The position numbers were made by a program, and so were the translations under genes. Positions 32,901 through 45,500 of a stretch of DNA of 64,000 bases are shown here, piece by piece. Under the pieces are notes generated by a model that ran no database searches, had not been told where the DNA came from, and saw only the letters and a list, made by a program, of their open reading frames with translations. Within the stretch, counting starts at the first letter, position 1. The number at the start of each line of letters is the position of its first letter. The DNA comes from Oikopleura dioica (Eukaryota > Chordata > Appendicularia > Copelata > Oikopleuridae). The stretch covers positions 12,839,001 to 12,903,000 of the forward strand of contig OU015567.1 of NCBI GenBank assembly GCA_907165135.1, written 5' to 3'.

Positions 32901-35900
32901 CAAGGGAGTTCGACCCCTAGAAATGATCCTTATGAAAAGTTGTACTGACAGAGGTAGTTTGGACCTCTTATCACGTGTCCTGCCGAGCTTATCAGTAAAA
33001 ATAATTTTTTACTGAAAAATGAAATTTCTTATCAAATTTATTGATATTAATCGTTTGTTTAGATTAAATATTTCATTCATTAATGAATTCAGCGCAAAAA
33101 CTGATCATTTTACATGTTTTGTGAGAATATATGGAAAAAACGATTTTTCACTGATAAGCTCGGCAGGACACGTGATAAGAGGTCCAAACTTCCTCTGTCA
33201 GTACAACTTTTCATAAGGATCATTTCTAGGGGTCGAACTCCCTTGTAGCTACTCTAGAACAAAAACGGCAGTGGAATTACGATTTTGTTTGAACAACCTT
33301 CTTATCAGTTGCGTAGGCGGAAAATCTTGGAATTTTCAAGAGTTAGAGGTATCAATCGACTCGTCTCGACGAGCTCTACAATCCTACACTAGCAGTTTTT
33401 TCATGATTTCCGGGCCCGAAAGAATTTTTTGAAATTATCTCAATTGATAGTGTGTGCGCAGCAGGGTACGGGTGTCAACAGTCCAGATTTCCGCGCCCGG
33501 CTCTTGGAGATAGCGCCAGCGAAATAGACACAGTCCTCGAGATTACAGGGAAAGTACTGATGCCCCACCGAGAGTTGGCGATAACGCGCCGGTCGTAGGG
33601 GGCCTTGACAGATTGATATTTTCTCACCTTGCTCACTGGAGATCGACTCTGAGGCGGTTTCGGTGGGGCGACGGTTGGAGGACGCATATTTGGTGGGAAG
33701 CCGGGCACGAAAGGGAGTCCCTGGAATTTGCGGAGAAGAAGTTCTTTGCACTGCATCATGTTGATGTGCTGGTCAAAGGACTTTCGATCGGCAAACTCTG
33801 CACGGCAGTAGCAGACGAACACGGCAGGCTTCGAGCTTTTGGGACAGAGTTTGATGTGCTCCTGAAGGGACTTGATGTCATCCTGAAGGGCGTTGCAGTC
33901 CATGCATCGAAGAGCATTTGAAGTAATTCGATAGCCCTTTCTCTCTGGAATTTGAGCATCGTGGGCTTCGGGACGAGACATGTGCACTTCTCGGAGATGT
34001 TTGCCGATGTCGGTGTACAGGCGGAGGATGAGTTTGCGCTTGTCTTCTTCGGAGAGGGTTTTGGGTTGATGTGGAGGTCGGATCGCCAGCCGCAGTCCAT
34101 GCAGCCTTTTGAATCCATGCAGTAGTGTTGAAAGAGATGCTTGTCCATGGTCCATTCAGAGTCTTTTCGGACACCGCAGATTTTGCAAAAGCAAAGTTGG
34201 TCCTTAAGTATTGAATCAATTATATGAGAAAAAGGTCACGATCAAACTAACAATGGTATTGAATCTTTGATGATCTATTCGAATTCGGGAAGAACTTTAA
34301 ATTCTAGTTTGCAATAAAATAAAAAGACTTATGATTTTTATAAACACGAATATTTAATATTGAATTACCTTTCCCCCAAAACAGATCTTCCTATGAGTAT
34401 CGTATGCATCTTGAGACCTAAACATGGCCTCACATCTTCCGCATTCCAAGAGCATTGAGCTTCTCGACGAGGCTAAAAGGATGTTTAGCTAAAGAAGTTA
34501 TCGCGCTTCAAATGTCAAAAGTCCTCTGTTGCGTTTATTTCTCGCGTGCAGGCCCGTTATCGCCGAATATGAAAAGTAAAGATCTGATAAGTCGAAATAG
34601 TGTTCCGTTGTCATGGAATTGATTGATATCGATGGCGATACCCAACCATCAAAAGTCTTCGTTGGCCGTCTTATCCTGCCACAAACAGAAGAGATATCAG
34701 ATCGTGGTGTGCCAGATACGATCCTTGTCACCTCAGACTGATCAGTAGTTTTTGCTTACGTACCGAGAATTGGGAAAATTTGGTACTTCTTCGAATTCTT
34801 TTGGTTTCATGATTCTGATCGCTTGAAATTTAGGGGTAGATTTTCGAACAGAGCTCAGTAGAACTGATTCCAGAGATCGCGATAAGGGTTTATCAAGGCC
34901 TGGCTACCGAGATATTGACGCCAATAATTCGATAAGAGCCTTGGGAAATTTCAAAATGATAAAGCTCAAGTTGTGATAAGCGAAGCTCTGATAAGAGCGT
35001 TTTTACGAGTCATATTCTCTATCTTTAGCTTTAAATTTCCTCATTGTTTTAACAAAATTTGAAATTGCCGTAGCTAAGAAAACACGGTAAGTGATTTCAA
35101 AATACAACAGAGTTTGGTATCGTTGGCAAATCATTTCCAAATTACCGGAAATGGACTGATAACTTAGGCTAACTAAATAAAAATAAGCTCGATGGAGGAC
35201 AATCGGAGAGGATGTTTGGGCACGATAAGTATTTTTACTTGTTTGGATAAGTCCAAATGATAATACTCAAAAGACTCTCCTTTTCGTGATAAAATGCAAA
35301 TAACGATAACGGGCGGAGAAATTCTGCGGCTTTATGAGGATCTTACCATTTGGAAGTGGAAGTCCGTTCGCGGCAGGGGCGGACTGGATGACTGTATTTC
35401 CCCCATTGACGGATCTAAACGAACTGTGTTACTGAAATGATGAGTGAGTAATCTTATCGGGTAGCTGACAATGTCTACATTCGGCCAGTTCTAGCGCGGA
35501 AAGTCCTTAACGGATGGGGAAATCGGATTAGCACTATGTCAAGTTCTTATCAATTATCTTCTTTGCTTATCAGCACACCTGCCGAGCGCGAGAAAGCGGT
35601 CCTTTTAGAGATAGAAAGGTGTTAACGACAATTGAAATCGTCGAAACTCTCGCGAGGAGCAGTAGCGTTTTTTATCAGTTCTAGCGTCGCCGAAAGCTGG
35701 AAGATTATTTTGGCGCGGATAGTCAATGGCTCCACGCCGAGTTCTCTCTTATCACTTATCGCGCATAAAAAGAGAAAATTGATTGTTTCAAGGGTCGGCT
35801 AGTGAAACTACGATTAGTGAAAAAATATACTTGAAAGGTGCTTGAATCGATAATCGACGAAATTTGCCGCCAAAATTGACGAAATACCAAACTGGTATCA

Positions 35901-38900
35901 TTCAGTCTTCGATGCATATTTTCCAAATTTTCGCAAATAATTTAGGGCACCTGAGTTCTCACTCGAGTATGGCCGCTTTATCAATCCGTACCACCCTTTC
36001 CGGAAGCTATCTAGCTAATTTTAACAAGCATCAGTATTGACCGAGGTGTATGTTTTCCGGAAATTATCAATTGCTACTGTCAGGTCATAAATTTAGCGCT
36101 CGTAAATTTTAATTTTTGGCAAAACTGAAAAACTGGAAAGGGTGGTTTTTAAATTTATCGCCGAATCTGCATCTGGCGCTGCGGTGCCGACACCACAAGT
36201 GTTTCCAGCAGGTGATAACAGGCGAGGCAGTATGTGATAAGCGGAAATTGATAAAAGCGAGGTGGAAATTTACTCCGCCTGATGATGGCGGCGCAGGCTC
36301 TATTGGTGGAGGTGTTACGACGCGCTGAGGACTGATAAACACCTGCCGTGATAAGAGACGCTATCTGACCTCCACTTTTTTTCTTGTAGTATTTTCACAC
36401 CCTGTGTGTACTTGGAAAGATCCGACAGATTCGAGCACCGATCACAAGTGCCCGAAAATGAAACGAAAAAACTTGTTCTCATCTAGTTTTGTTCTTATCA
36501 ATTATAGTCGAAAAGCGTTTGGCAGCTATAAGGCGGCTATTTTCTTCGACTCGAAAGCCGCACGCGGCTCTTTCTACTTTTCGCAAATTCTACAACTTCT
36601 TCCATTTTTTTACCTTGGAGTTTTTCTGAGATGTCTTTGAGGGCAATTTTCTTTATTCGGGCTTCCTTCTGATGATTCTGGACTGCATGGGCGAACAATC
36701 ACTTCTGTTTCTGAAACAAAATTTTAGCCGCTGGCTGAATAAAGGAATTTCAAATGATAATTTGCGAGCTTTTGCAATTCCGAACACAACCCCTTGATCT
36801 GCAAAATTAATCAATGTTTGCGATTGGGTATTTTCTCGAAAACGAGCAACAACTATCAGGACGTCTGTGTCGATCATCAGCTCCTATCTGGAGACGGAAA
36901 GGACTTGTTATCAGAGAAAAGGACTAGCTATCGGCCAGATGGGGCATCAGTTGATAATTACCATTCAATTCGCACTCGTGCATTGATCCTACAAATTTCG
37001 AAACTCGCAGCGGTTTTCTCATAATTTTTTTCTTTGCTTTCTCGCTTCTTTAAAAAAAATCTCTTCCAAAAATCTATTTTTTTTTAAATGGCCGGTTCAA
37101 AAACTGAGCCAAAAAGAGCCAACTGGCCCCCACTAGGGGTAAAGATAACTGATTACTATCTGATCTCGCCAGGCCGCGAGTTCGTTGGGGTGGAACCAAC
37201 CGGGTAGATTTCCGCTGACCGGTACGCTCTTAGACGTTTATCAGCGATTTTTAACATTTTGGAAGGCTTTTATTTTGCTGCTCTTTCAATGAAAGAGTTA
37301 TCTTATCAGGATTTTAGTCGGAAAGATAGGCAAAAATCATTTTGAAGCGACATTTTCGAAGATTTTTGAAAGTTTTAGGAGAAATAGCCTAGTTCTTGAA
37401 TAGCCGCTTGTCGAGTTTCTACCTTTCAAAGAAGCTCATAAAAGTTCATCGTTTCCTCGTTGATAGCAATCAGACGAATCATCAAATGAATATTCATTTC
37501 GTTTAATATCGCCAAAGCAAAGTTGATTCCAAGCCGATTCTTTTGATAAATTCTCAAGCCGCCGCCACCCAAAAACGAATTCTTACTTTTATTGCTCCTA
37601 TCTTGGCATTGATAAAAATATCGCAGCTTCCGTGAGAATGAAGAAAAATGAGGAGGCTATTTTCTCAATTTTCTAGTGCGCGATTATCTCGCCGCGACAC
37701 CCTTAAGATGCCGAAAGGCCCTCTCCGTCCTATCAGTTTTTTATCGTCGAGAAAATTTTTTCGTCAAATTTTTTTTTCTCCAAGCTCTTCAGGCATCGAT
37801 CCTTATCGGTGAGATACCGGCGAGACTGGCTCTCCCACCGAGTTAAACATTCGCCGAGGACAAGTAGCGATAAGGGAAGTTTTCAGATTCTCATCGATAC
37901 TCCCAGCGGGGTATCTAGAATCTGCGGTCGAGGATTTGAATAATTCTTTAAATTCTCCTTCGATTCCTATCGCCAATGATCCACGATCTGGTGTAGCTCG
38001 GTGGTGTTTTTTATCGCACTGGCGGCGCAGGTGTCTTATCAGATATCTCTCAGCGGGAGAGCCAGGCTCGCTTATCAATCGGGAAAAAGCAGAAAAGCCT
38101 GAACATGTGAAATGCTCTTTATCGCCTTCCGGCGACCGGGGAATCTCCGTACTACTTAGCACTTATCGATCGAGTTTTATCGATGTCCAAAATGGTGATA
38201 AAAAAATCTTTTTCTAGAGCTGAATTTTACAGAAATAGAGCCATTTTAAGACCATCATACCAATTTTGTTCATTTTGAGAAAAAACGATATCGATACCGG
38301 TTGTTATCTGGATTAACATCTTTCACATATTTTGCCCGATAGGAGCGGGATGTTATCATCGCTGATATGACAAACCGTCAAGGTAGATTTCTATAGATCT
38401 TCGATGTAGGTCGCGGGCTGGAGCTCTCAGGAGCAGCAGAATCGACCGGTTGATGCGGTGATTCTCCTGAGTGTGAGTGTTTCACACATAAAACGCATAC
38501 TATTTGGGCTGATAAGAGGATAAGCTTGATTCTGCTTCGCCTAAGAATCATTCCTCATCAGATTTATTCATCAGATCATCAGTTTTTCAGGTGGTCGATG
38601 GGGAGCTACCTGTCGTGGCCATTTCGCCAACTTTGCCTCTCGTGGCAAGTTGCCTCTCGTGGCCATTAGCCTCTCGTGGACATCACGTATCGGCTTATTT
38701 GACGTAAGGCATTTAGATGATAAGTTGGGTGTGAAAGATTCTTTCTAAAATACTTCGAGAGGCCTATAATTTGGATAAAAAGCAATTTATTTTCTATAAA
38801 CGCCTGCTTTTTCTTGGCACAATCCAACCAAATTTTTTCTAAATGAGAATGCAATTAAAATTTTCAAATTGATCGAAAGTTAAACTCTTTTCGAAGTTTT

Positions 38901-40619
38901 TCTTATAGAGATGAGTAAGGTACTCAACAAATTATCTTATCTTTATATTCCGCGTATATACTACTCGAAAATAATTTGACATCTAAGAATATTAGGCTTG
39001 TAAAAATCTGCCCTTCGAGAAAAATTTGGATACCCTAAGGTTCGTTAGCCGATACGTTATGACCACGAGAGGCGAATGGCCACGAGAGGCAACTTACCAC
39101 GAGAGGCAATTTTGACGAAATGACCACGAGAGGTAGCTCCCCGTGGTCGATCCGATTAATCATCAATAAAGGAAGCTTGAAAGGGAAGTTCATGAAATTG
39201 ACTGTAAAGCCGCATGCGGCTACTTTAGTTTCAAAAATTTGAGCGTTCAATAAAAACGGTATTAACCATTATCTCATTCTTGATTTGAGTTGATGTTATT
39301 TTTGAGTCGATTATCTGAATAGAGCTCTTAGGAACTCTTCGGGGCTGCGAGATCAAGATCATCAAAGTCAGTCCCCTTGGCTCGAGCTGCTCTTATCGGG
39401 ATCGTGATGCCGATAACGACAAAAATGACTATTTGATAAAGAGCTCGGTGGTGGAGCTTCTTTTTGGTGCCACAGGTGCATCAGAGATCATCTGATAGGC
39501 CCAAGGCTACTTCAGCAGAGCGCTCGTTAGGGGTACACGATCATTATCGAAGGCGCTAGTTCTGGAGGTGTTATCAAGCAGCAGGTGTAGACCGGTGGTG
39601 CCACAACCTTCCAGAGCTAGATCAAACTGATTTCGCCCCTTTTTGACAGCGACCACTGCACAGCAGGTGTTTATCGTTTATCGGGAAACCCCACTTGAAG
39701 TGTTTGATAAGGTGGCACAATTACGCTTTTCCAAAAAACTGATAAGAAAACTTGCTTTTAAAAATGCCCGGTTTTTCGAATGAAAATAGAGGGTATATAA
39801 TTCTTATCATCTCAGCAGGAGATCTAGGGATAAATTCAATGAAGGAATCAGTTAAGCTAGTTCTCAAATACATTTTCGAAAATGAGTTTTCATGAAAAGA
39901 CTTCAAGGCCAATAAAAGCCCGTTTTTGAAGTCAGCGATCTCCCGCTGCGCCGATAAAAGGCGCACCTGCCGATGGTTATCGCTGATTTCCGCTTTTCAG
40001 CCGCAATCGCACGCCAAATCTTCAAAAGTTTTTCTTTCTCATTGCGAAAGTTAAAAATCGATATTTTAATCGTCGCCGATAATAATTCACAGGATCAAAC
40101 GCGTGGTTGAGGGCTTATCGGCGTTATCAGTAGCTTTCTTGTCACCTGCCGAGGGTGCATAAAGGGTACTGAAGGGCTGATAACGTCAGCCATTACAGTC
40201 GATAATTCCGAATCGATTAAGTTTTATCTTAGCCATCGAAAGAATAAATAACGATAGCAGTGAATAAAATATAAAAGTCGTTCCAGACCGTCTTATCTCG
40301 GAAAAGGAACTCTAACTCTAGTGGAAATGGAACCCCGCGGCGGTCGGCACGGTGCCTGACTGACGAGACGATATGTCTACCGCTTTTTCATCCTCATATT
40401 TTCAAGATAAAATATGGTTAAATCTTTGAAAGGATCCTTTACCGCCATCAAACTCACAAAACCTTCCCGTCTCCGAAAACTATTCAGACTTTTAAGAATA
40501 AGAATAAAAGAAAGATCGACGGCTGTCGTGAAATTTTTTTCAAACTCAATATAACGCTAGGACTCACCATTCATCGGTTCGCATTTGACAGAAACATCTT
40601 CACTTTCGCTAGCAACCAT
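29961..40619 (-). CDS. FOG/ZFPM-like zinc-finger GATA cofactor
   Basis: FOG proteins bind GATA factors through C2HC fingers and recruit CtBP. Exons (minus strand): first 40619-40568 (MVASESEDVSVKCEPMN, with a VKCE sumoylation-type motif); 35431-35347 (MGEIQSSSPPLPRTDFHF); 34488-34369; 34202-33628; 30928-30701; 30466-30225; 30180-29961 (stop 29961-29963). Exons between 40568 and 35431 are unresolved, so the link to the first exon is tentative. Fingers of the C-x2-C...H-x4-C type: CGRCEAMFRSQDAYDTHRKIC, CKICGVRKDSEWTMDK..., CMDCNALQDDIKSLQEHIKLC, CYCRAEFADRKSFDQ..., CEKCNITFKKLEVFKVHK..., CHECKIGFDSRKHFAAHKQ.... After the last finger comes SPLDLSCKD, a PxDLS CtBP-binding motif. Exon 34202-33628 changes frame at a T4 run (34059-34062); one extra base gives 576 nt and joins all phases. 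Large introns hold transposons and many GATA sites. Confidence 0.8.
32705..33440. repeat. Fold-back element 2: 736-bp near-perfect palindrome
   Basis: Left arm from AGATAATTTCAAAAAAATTC returns inverted at the right end; arms pair for about 300 bp with an AT-rich centre near 33,015-33,140. Carries TTCCACTGCCGTTTTTG in each arm, the same core as fold-back element 1, and TTGAAAATTC nearby in both. Located in a FOG-like intron. Confidence 0.88.
38600..39142. mobile_element. Mutator-like non-autonomous element (543 bp)
   Basis: Ends GGGGAGCTACC and GGTAGCTCCCC, exact 9-bp target duplication GTGGTCGAT (38591-38599 and 39143-39151). Subterminal zones repeat GCCTCTCGTGG and its inverse, closely similar to the GCCTCTCGCCC words of the element at 28.6 kb, so the two probably belong to one superfamily. 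Lies in a FOG-like intron. Confidence 0.87.
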
Positions 40620-42596
40620 TTTCGATTTCTTCAGTATCTGACGTTTTTTTTTCTTACTGCTTATCTTTCTGTTTCAATCTTTAGCAAAATTGAAAAAAGT
40701 TCGATTTTCTGATGGATTTGAGTCTCTCTTCGTTGTTATCAGTTTTTGTAATTGAAATATTTGTGAGTTGGTGATTCTGTTCGTGGATTTCAATCTTGTT
40801 TCAATCAAGAAAAAAGTGCGGCGGCGATTCCGTAGCGCGACCGCGGCGCCGTCCCGCTGGCGCTAGAGAGACCGGACAGTCTCCAACGCCGCCAATGCTA
40901 GTGACATCAGATGTGTTCACATCTTCGTCGTCGTCGAATTGGAAGCATGATAACTTGAAAATGAAAAAGGCGATGACTATGTCCGTCAATTAGAAAAGGG
41001 AATCGCGGTAAGTGCATGAAGTTATCACTAAGTTAACTTCGTTATTTAAAAGGTGTGAGATCTCCTTATCACTTCTTTGATGCCCAGCATCGATAGGATA
41101 AAGATATCTTCGATACGCAGGGTTGATTAATATTACGTACGTTTACCGAGGCTTTGATAAAGCCCGGACTGACGAATAATTACCCCGATAAAAATATGAT
41201 ACGATAGCTTTTTATCAAGATAATGTTCAATGATATCAACATCGATATATCAGGATCTTCAGTAGTTACTGGAAAACCGATAAGTTATCGGCGATAACTA
41301 ATCATTATTTTACTGGAAGTCCGCGAGAAAAAATCAGAATAAGTATGGTTTGAAAAGTCTGATCCTTTCAAAATTGATCTTCTGCGCAGGTGTGCCAACA
41401 AGTGACTCTCTGAGGAGCACCGCAGATTTTAAAACAGCACCAAAAGAACTAGAAACGGAGGAGAAAAGATGAAACGGCTCGGAGAGTTATCTTCACACCT
41501 ATCGCCTGGCTAACTCTCTGTGGCACCTGCCCGTATCTCCTATCCTCTTGAGATTTGAAGAGTAAGAAACTGGCCGACGCCGAAGATGGAAATTCAAAGT
41601 TATCAGCACTACACTACGACTTATTGCCGAAAAATGGCTTTTCTTTAGGCCCTTTCGGTACCAAAGAAGTGGTCAGCGCTCATTAGGGAGTTAATAAAAG
41701 AGTAAAAATGAGATGTTTTTTCTTTTTCTTGAATTTGATTCTGGTCGATTTTTTTTCTATTTTTGTCGATTATAATCGCAGAGCGTGAATCGATAAGCCG
41801 TCCGATGAAGCTGTTATCACTGCGATAAGGAAGTGATGAAGAAATGATTTGACAAACAAATTCTGAGAGATAAACATTCAGGAAGTAGCGAGTTGATTGA
41901 TGCCTGGAGTTTTGCTTTCGCAAAAAGAGGAAATGCGCAATTCACAATCGCAATTCAAACATTCTCCTGTCACTCATCGAAATTTTAGTTTTAATTTTTA
42001 GTATAAATTTAGAAGAAGGTATGAATCATACCGAAGGTATGATTTAGATTAAATTTGAACTTCGAAAATTATTATTTATTTAATAACAAATGATAATATG
42101 ATGTCATTTGAATTAATCGTTCAAATGAGTAAAAGATTTTCGTAATTTATTCGTGGCGAATGCGAAAATAAGAAAAATATAGATTTTCCTCGAGGGAAAG
42201 AAAATAGCGCGGAGTGATTGGCTGCACGGTGGCAACGCGCGCGCGAAAATAGTCCGTTTGCGCGCACTCAACAGAGAAAATGACTTTTTATCTGCATTTT
42301 TAATGACTCCCTGGTTCTGAGAAAACGATCATGAGTCATGACGAAGACAGAAAATGGATCAGTAAAAAGTATTCCACTGATAAGTTCGTTTATTATTTAT
42401 TAATAACTGTTTATAAAATGATTGATCATAATCCGGAAAAAGGGTCCATGATAGGTACTGAACAAAAAGATGTGATGATATTTTTAACGGTTTTTGACTT
42501 TTTCGCTTCTAGATCAGTCTTGTTGATTCGCGCCGTGCAAAAAAAACCGGCGGCGAGGAGCCCATTTGCTCATTTTGACGAGAGAAACGCGCCGCA
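40620..42596. promoter_or_regulatory. Divergent intergenic region between the FOG-like and Ki-67-like genes
   Basis: The putative first exon of the FOG-like gene (minus) and the Ki-67-like start codon (plus) point away from each other across about 2 kb. The left half contains further GATA words and CAGGTG/CACCTG sites; the right end contains the NF-Y/E2F-type cluster listed separately. One short frame at 40,796-40,993 on either strand is unconvincing. Confidence 0.5.
42205..42270 (+). promoter_or_regulatory. NF-Y and E2F-type sites upstream of the Ki-67-like gene
   Basis: GATTGGCTG (ATTGG at 42217-42221) is an inverted CCAAT box. It is flanked by TAGCGCGG (42206) and by GCGCGCGCGAAAAT (GCGCGAAA at 42241-42248), the E2F/DP consensus, then TTTGCGCGC. 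CCAAT plus E2F is the usual arrangement at cell-cycle genes, which suits a Ki-67 homologue starting about 350 bp downstream. Transcription start not determined. Confidence 0.55.
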
Positions 42597-45500
42597 ATGG
42601 ACCAGCTCCAGGTAGAATGCGCGGACGAGGACATTCTGGGCCAAATCGTCATCATCAAGAAGGATTCGACGGATGGGGGAACGATGCCTCTGCTCCGTGG
42701 CTCTGTTTCCTGGCTGATCGGAGCCGGCGAACAATGCGACCTGCGAATTAAAAACGCGCTGGTAAAAGCTCTTCACATGAAGATCACTGTTGAAGAGCAG
42801 GATGACGAGAACTTCGGAGAAACATATGGTAAGATTGATTTGAACGACATAGAGTTCCTCACATTTTTTCCCTCCAAGAATTTTCGCCCAATTTTTTTTC
42901 AGTTTTCCAGTACCAAGCGTTCGCCCCACTCCAGCTAAACTGCTCAGCAGTCCCCTACGTCGCTCAGAACACCTCTTCCACTCCGAACAAAAATCAAGTG
43001 AAGCCAAAGACAATCAAGCATGGAGACGTTTTCCGCGTTGGAGGGCGAGCCTTTCGCATTGAATATCCTCAAGGTGAAGCATAATCATTCAGTTCTAGAA
43101 CTAACTGTATATATTTTAAGGGCATATGTTGAGAAAAAGACGCAGGAGTTCCACGATGATGCCTCGCAAGCAAACCTACATCAATTTTTCGCCCGCTCCA
43201 GCTCGAATTCAGCGCGTCGAAGTCATGAAAACACCAACTCGAGTTACGAAACCCTTCGGCACACCAGCTTCTTCCAGACGACGAGTAACGTTCGGAAACC
43301 GCCTCAGTCCAGAGATCTTCGATTACCGAAAGCCTCCAGACACGCCGATTCGAAAAGGATCGACTCCGATGAAAAAGAGCAACGAGCGAAAAAGCATTTT
43401 GAAAGAAACGCCAATGCGCGCTCCACTAAACGCCGTTCGCGAGGAAGGCATGCATCGCGAAAATCCACCGAAGCTCGATTTGGGGCCGCCGCCAAAGCTC
43501 GACCTGGGAAATTCGGAAAAGGAAAAAGAAGAATTCAAAGATATGCCAGAGCTTATTCCCGCTGAGGAGGAGAATCCGAATGCGTCGCTTATTTCTGAGC
43601 CAGGAAACTTCAGCTTCGATGAGTTTAAATTCTCTGACGAAGAAGACGAGCCTGATGAGCCAAAGAAAACGCCTTCGATCGAGCAAGTTCCTAATCCGCA
43701 AAACAATCAAACGTAAGTTTCCTTATCTAATCTATTGGTATTCATCCTTGATTTCAGTACTCCCACCACTCCAGCTGAGAAGCGAAAGGCCAGGCGAAAG
43801 TCTTCTCTGTTCCAACCGAAGAGCGAGTCCTCTTCTCCCGGAACATTGACAAACGAGCTTCTTGCTCCGAACGAAGAGGACCCACCAAGCACGAGTGCTG
43901 CTGATATCACCCTTGGAGGCATTTCCGACTTTGACATCAGCGATGACGTCGGCCATCCTCCATTTGAGAGCACGAAGGTGAATGAAAGTTCGAAGCTCTT
44001 GGACTCTACTGCTGCGCTCATGGCATCAGATGACGAGACGAACATCGAAGATAGTAGCGTCGAACCGAAAACGCCGGAGGGCTACAATTTCACTGAGCAT
44101 CCTAGTGAGGGTTCGATGACCCCGCTGGATCAAACACCTAAAGTTACTTCTGTTGGCAGCATGCGAAAAAAGGTAACAACACAATCATTGTTTTAAATGA
44201 ATTAACCATTCGTTTCCAGGTGACCTCTCTCGCAAGAGTCTCGGCAGTTCGATCGTCTGCTTCTCGCCGCCGAACCTGTGGCGGACCCTCTCCATCGTCG
44301 AAGATGCGAGTCAAGCGATTTTCAGCTGATCCCAAGTTCCTTGCAAAGGCAATCAAAATGTACGGGATGAAACTGATGAAAAATCGCCTCGAAAACGAGC
44401 CTAAAGAAGTCGTCGACAAAGCGATGGACATTCTTGACAAAGAAAATAAAAGCCCTAACGAGGGTTTACCAACTCCAAAGGTAAATTCCGTCAAGAAAGA
44501 AAATTCTATTTGAATGTTCAGCTCGATAAATCTATCGTCAAGATTCCCTCAACGCCATCAGAAGCACTTGATTCGCTTCCCAAGCCAATGATGGAAAGCC
44601 AAAATGAAATACTCGTCAATCGTGTTGAGATGGACGAAACAATCTCGCCGACTCACAAGGCTCTTTTCAAAAAGACATGACTCCAGGTATTTTATCAAAT
44701 CAATTGTCTTTATCTAAAGAAAATGCTAGCCAAGCCTAGCCAGGTTCCGCAAACTCCAGATCAAAAAGAGGCGGAAAAGAATGAAGAGGAACTCGCTGCC
44801 AAAAAGGAATCTGAAGGCACAATCCCGCAGAACCCTGTTACACCCGGCCCAACAGCAATGAAAGGGCTCTTCACAGAAGAAAGCAGCTCAGAGACAGGCG
44901 TTACTCCTGGTCCAACTGCTATGAAGGGTCTATTTGCTGAGGAGAACGCAGCAAAAGCTGGTGTGACTCCTGGCCCAACCGCGATGAAAGGACTCTTTGC
45001 GGAAGAAAATAAGGTAAAATGATAATTGTCGAGAGTTTCTGAATCTTTTTTAGGCCAAGGGAAATCAAACACCTCACCAATCTGCAATGAAAGGCCTTTT
45101 CCAGGAAGAAAAAGAGCAGCAAGCCGCAGCCACTCCTATCCAAGGAGAGCTCCACCAAATGTTCAAAGAGCAAAAGTCCCTCCCAACTCCAAATGTCCGC
45201 AAAATCTTTAGCGAAATGGCTCACGAGATGAAAACTCCCGACGGAAAAGCGATGAAGAACATCTTTGGCGACGGACAGGAAAAGACTGCGAAAGAACAGT
45301 CGGTCCCTCAAAATCCCGTTACTCCAGGTGGCGATGCGATGACCGGTCTCTTTGGCTCAAAGACACCTATTGCCACTCCTTCCGCAAAAATTTTCGAGTC
45401 TCCAGCTCGCAAAAACATGGAAGATAACACATTCGCTACCCCAGGACGTGGGAAAAAATTCTCTGACTTTGCTGACTCGGCTTTCAAACATGACGAGTCA

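Larger units (their letters stand above)
30950..40560. promoter_or_regulatory. Intronic region dense in GATA sites and GATA/E-box pairs
   Basis: TTATC/GATAA words are strikingly frequent through the FOG-like introns; for example 9 lie in 37,801-38,220, where under one is expected by chance at equal base frequencies. Canonical E-boxes CAGGTG/CACCTG often sit within a few bases of them: CAGGTGATAA (36209-36218), GATAACACCTG (31059-31069), CAGGTGTCTTATC (38028-38040), CAGGTGTTTATC (39664-39675), GATAAACACCTGCCGTGATAAG at 36334, TTATCAGCACACCTG (35567-35581), and GATAA...CACCTG at 39953-39969. Such composite sites are classic GATA/bHLH-type enhancer elements. No coding exons were found in most of this interval. 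Function as an enhancer is inference. Confidence 0.6.

Noticed and set aside
33475-33627. Continuation of the FOG-like exon to the stop near 33477
   Set aside because: A strong donor (AAG|GTGAGAAAA at 33628/33627) in phase 0 joins directly to the next finger exon at 30928, so the read-through tail is probably intron.
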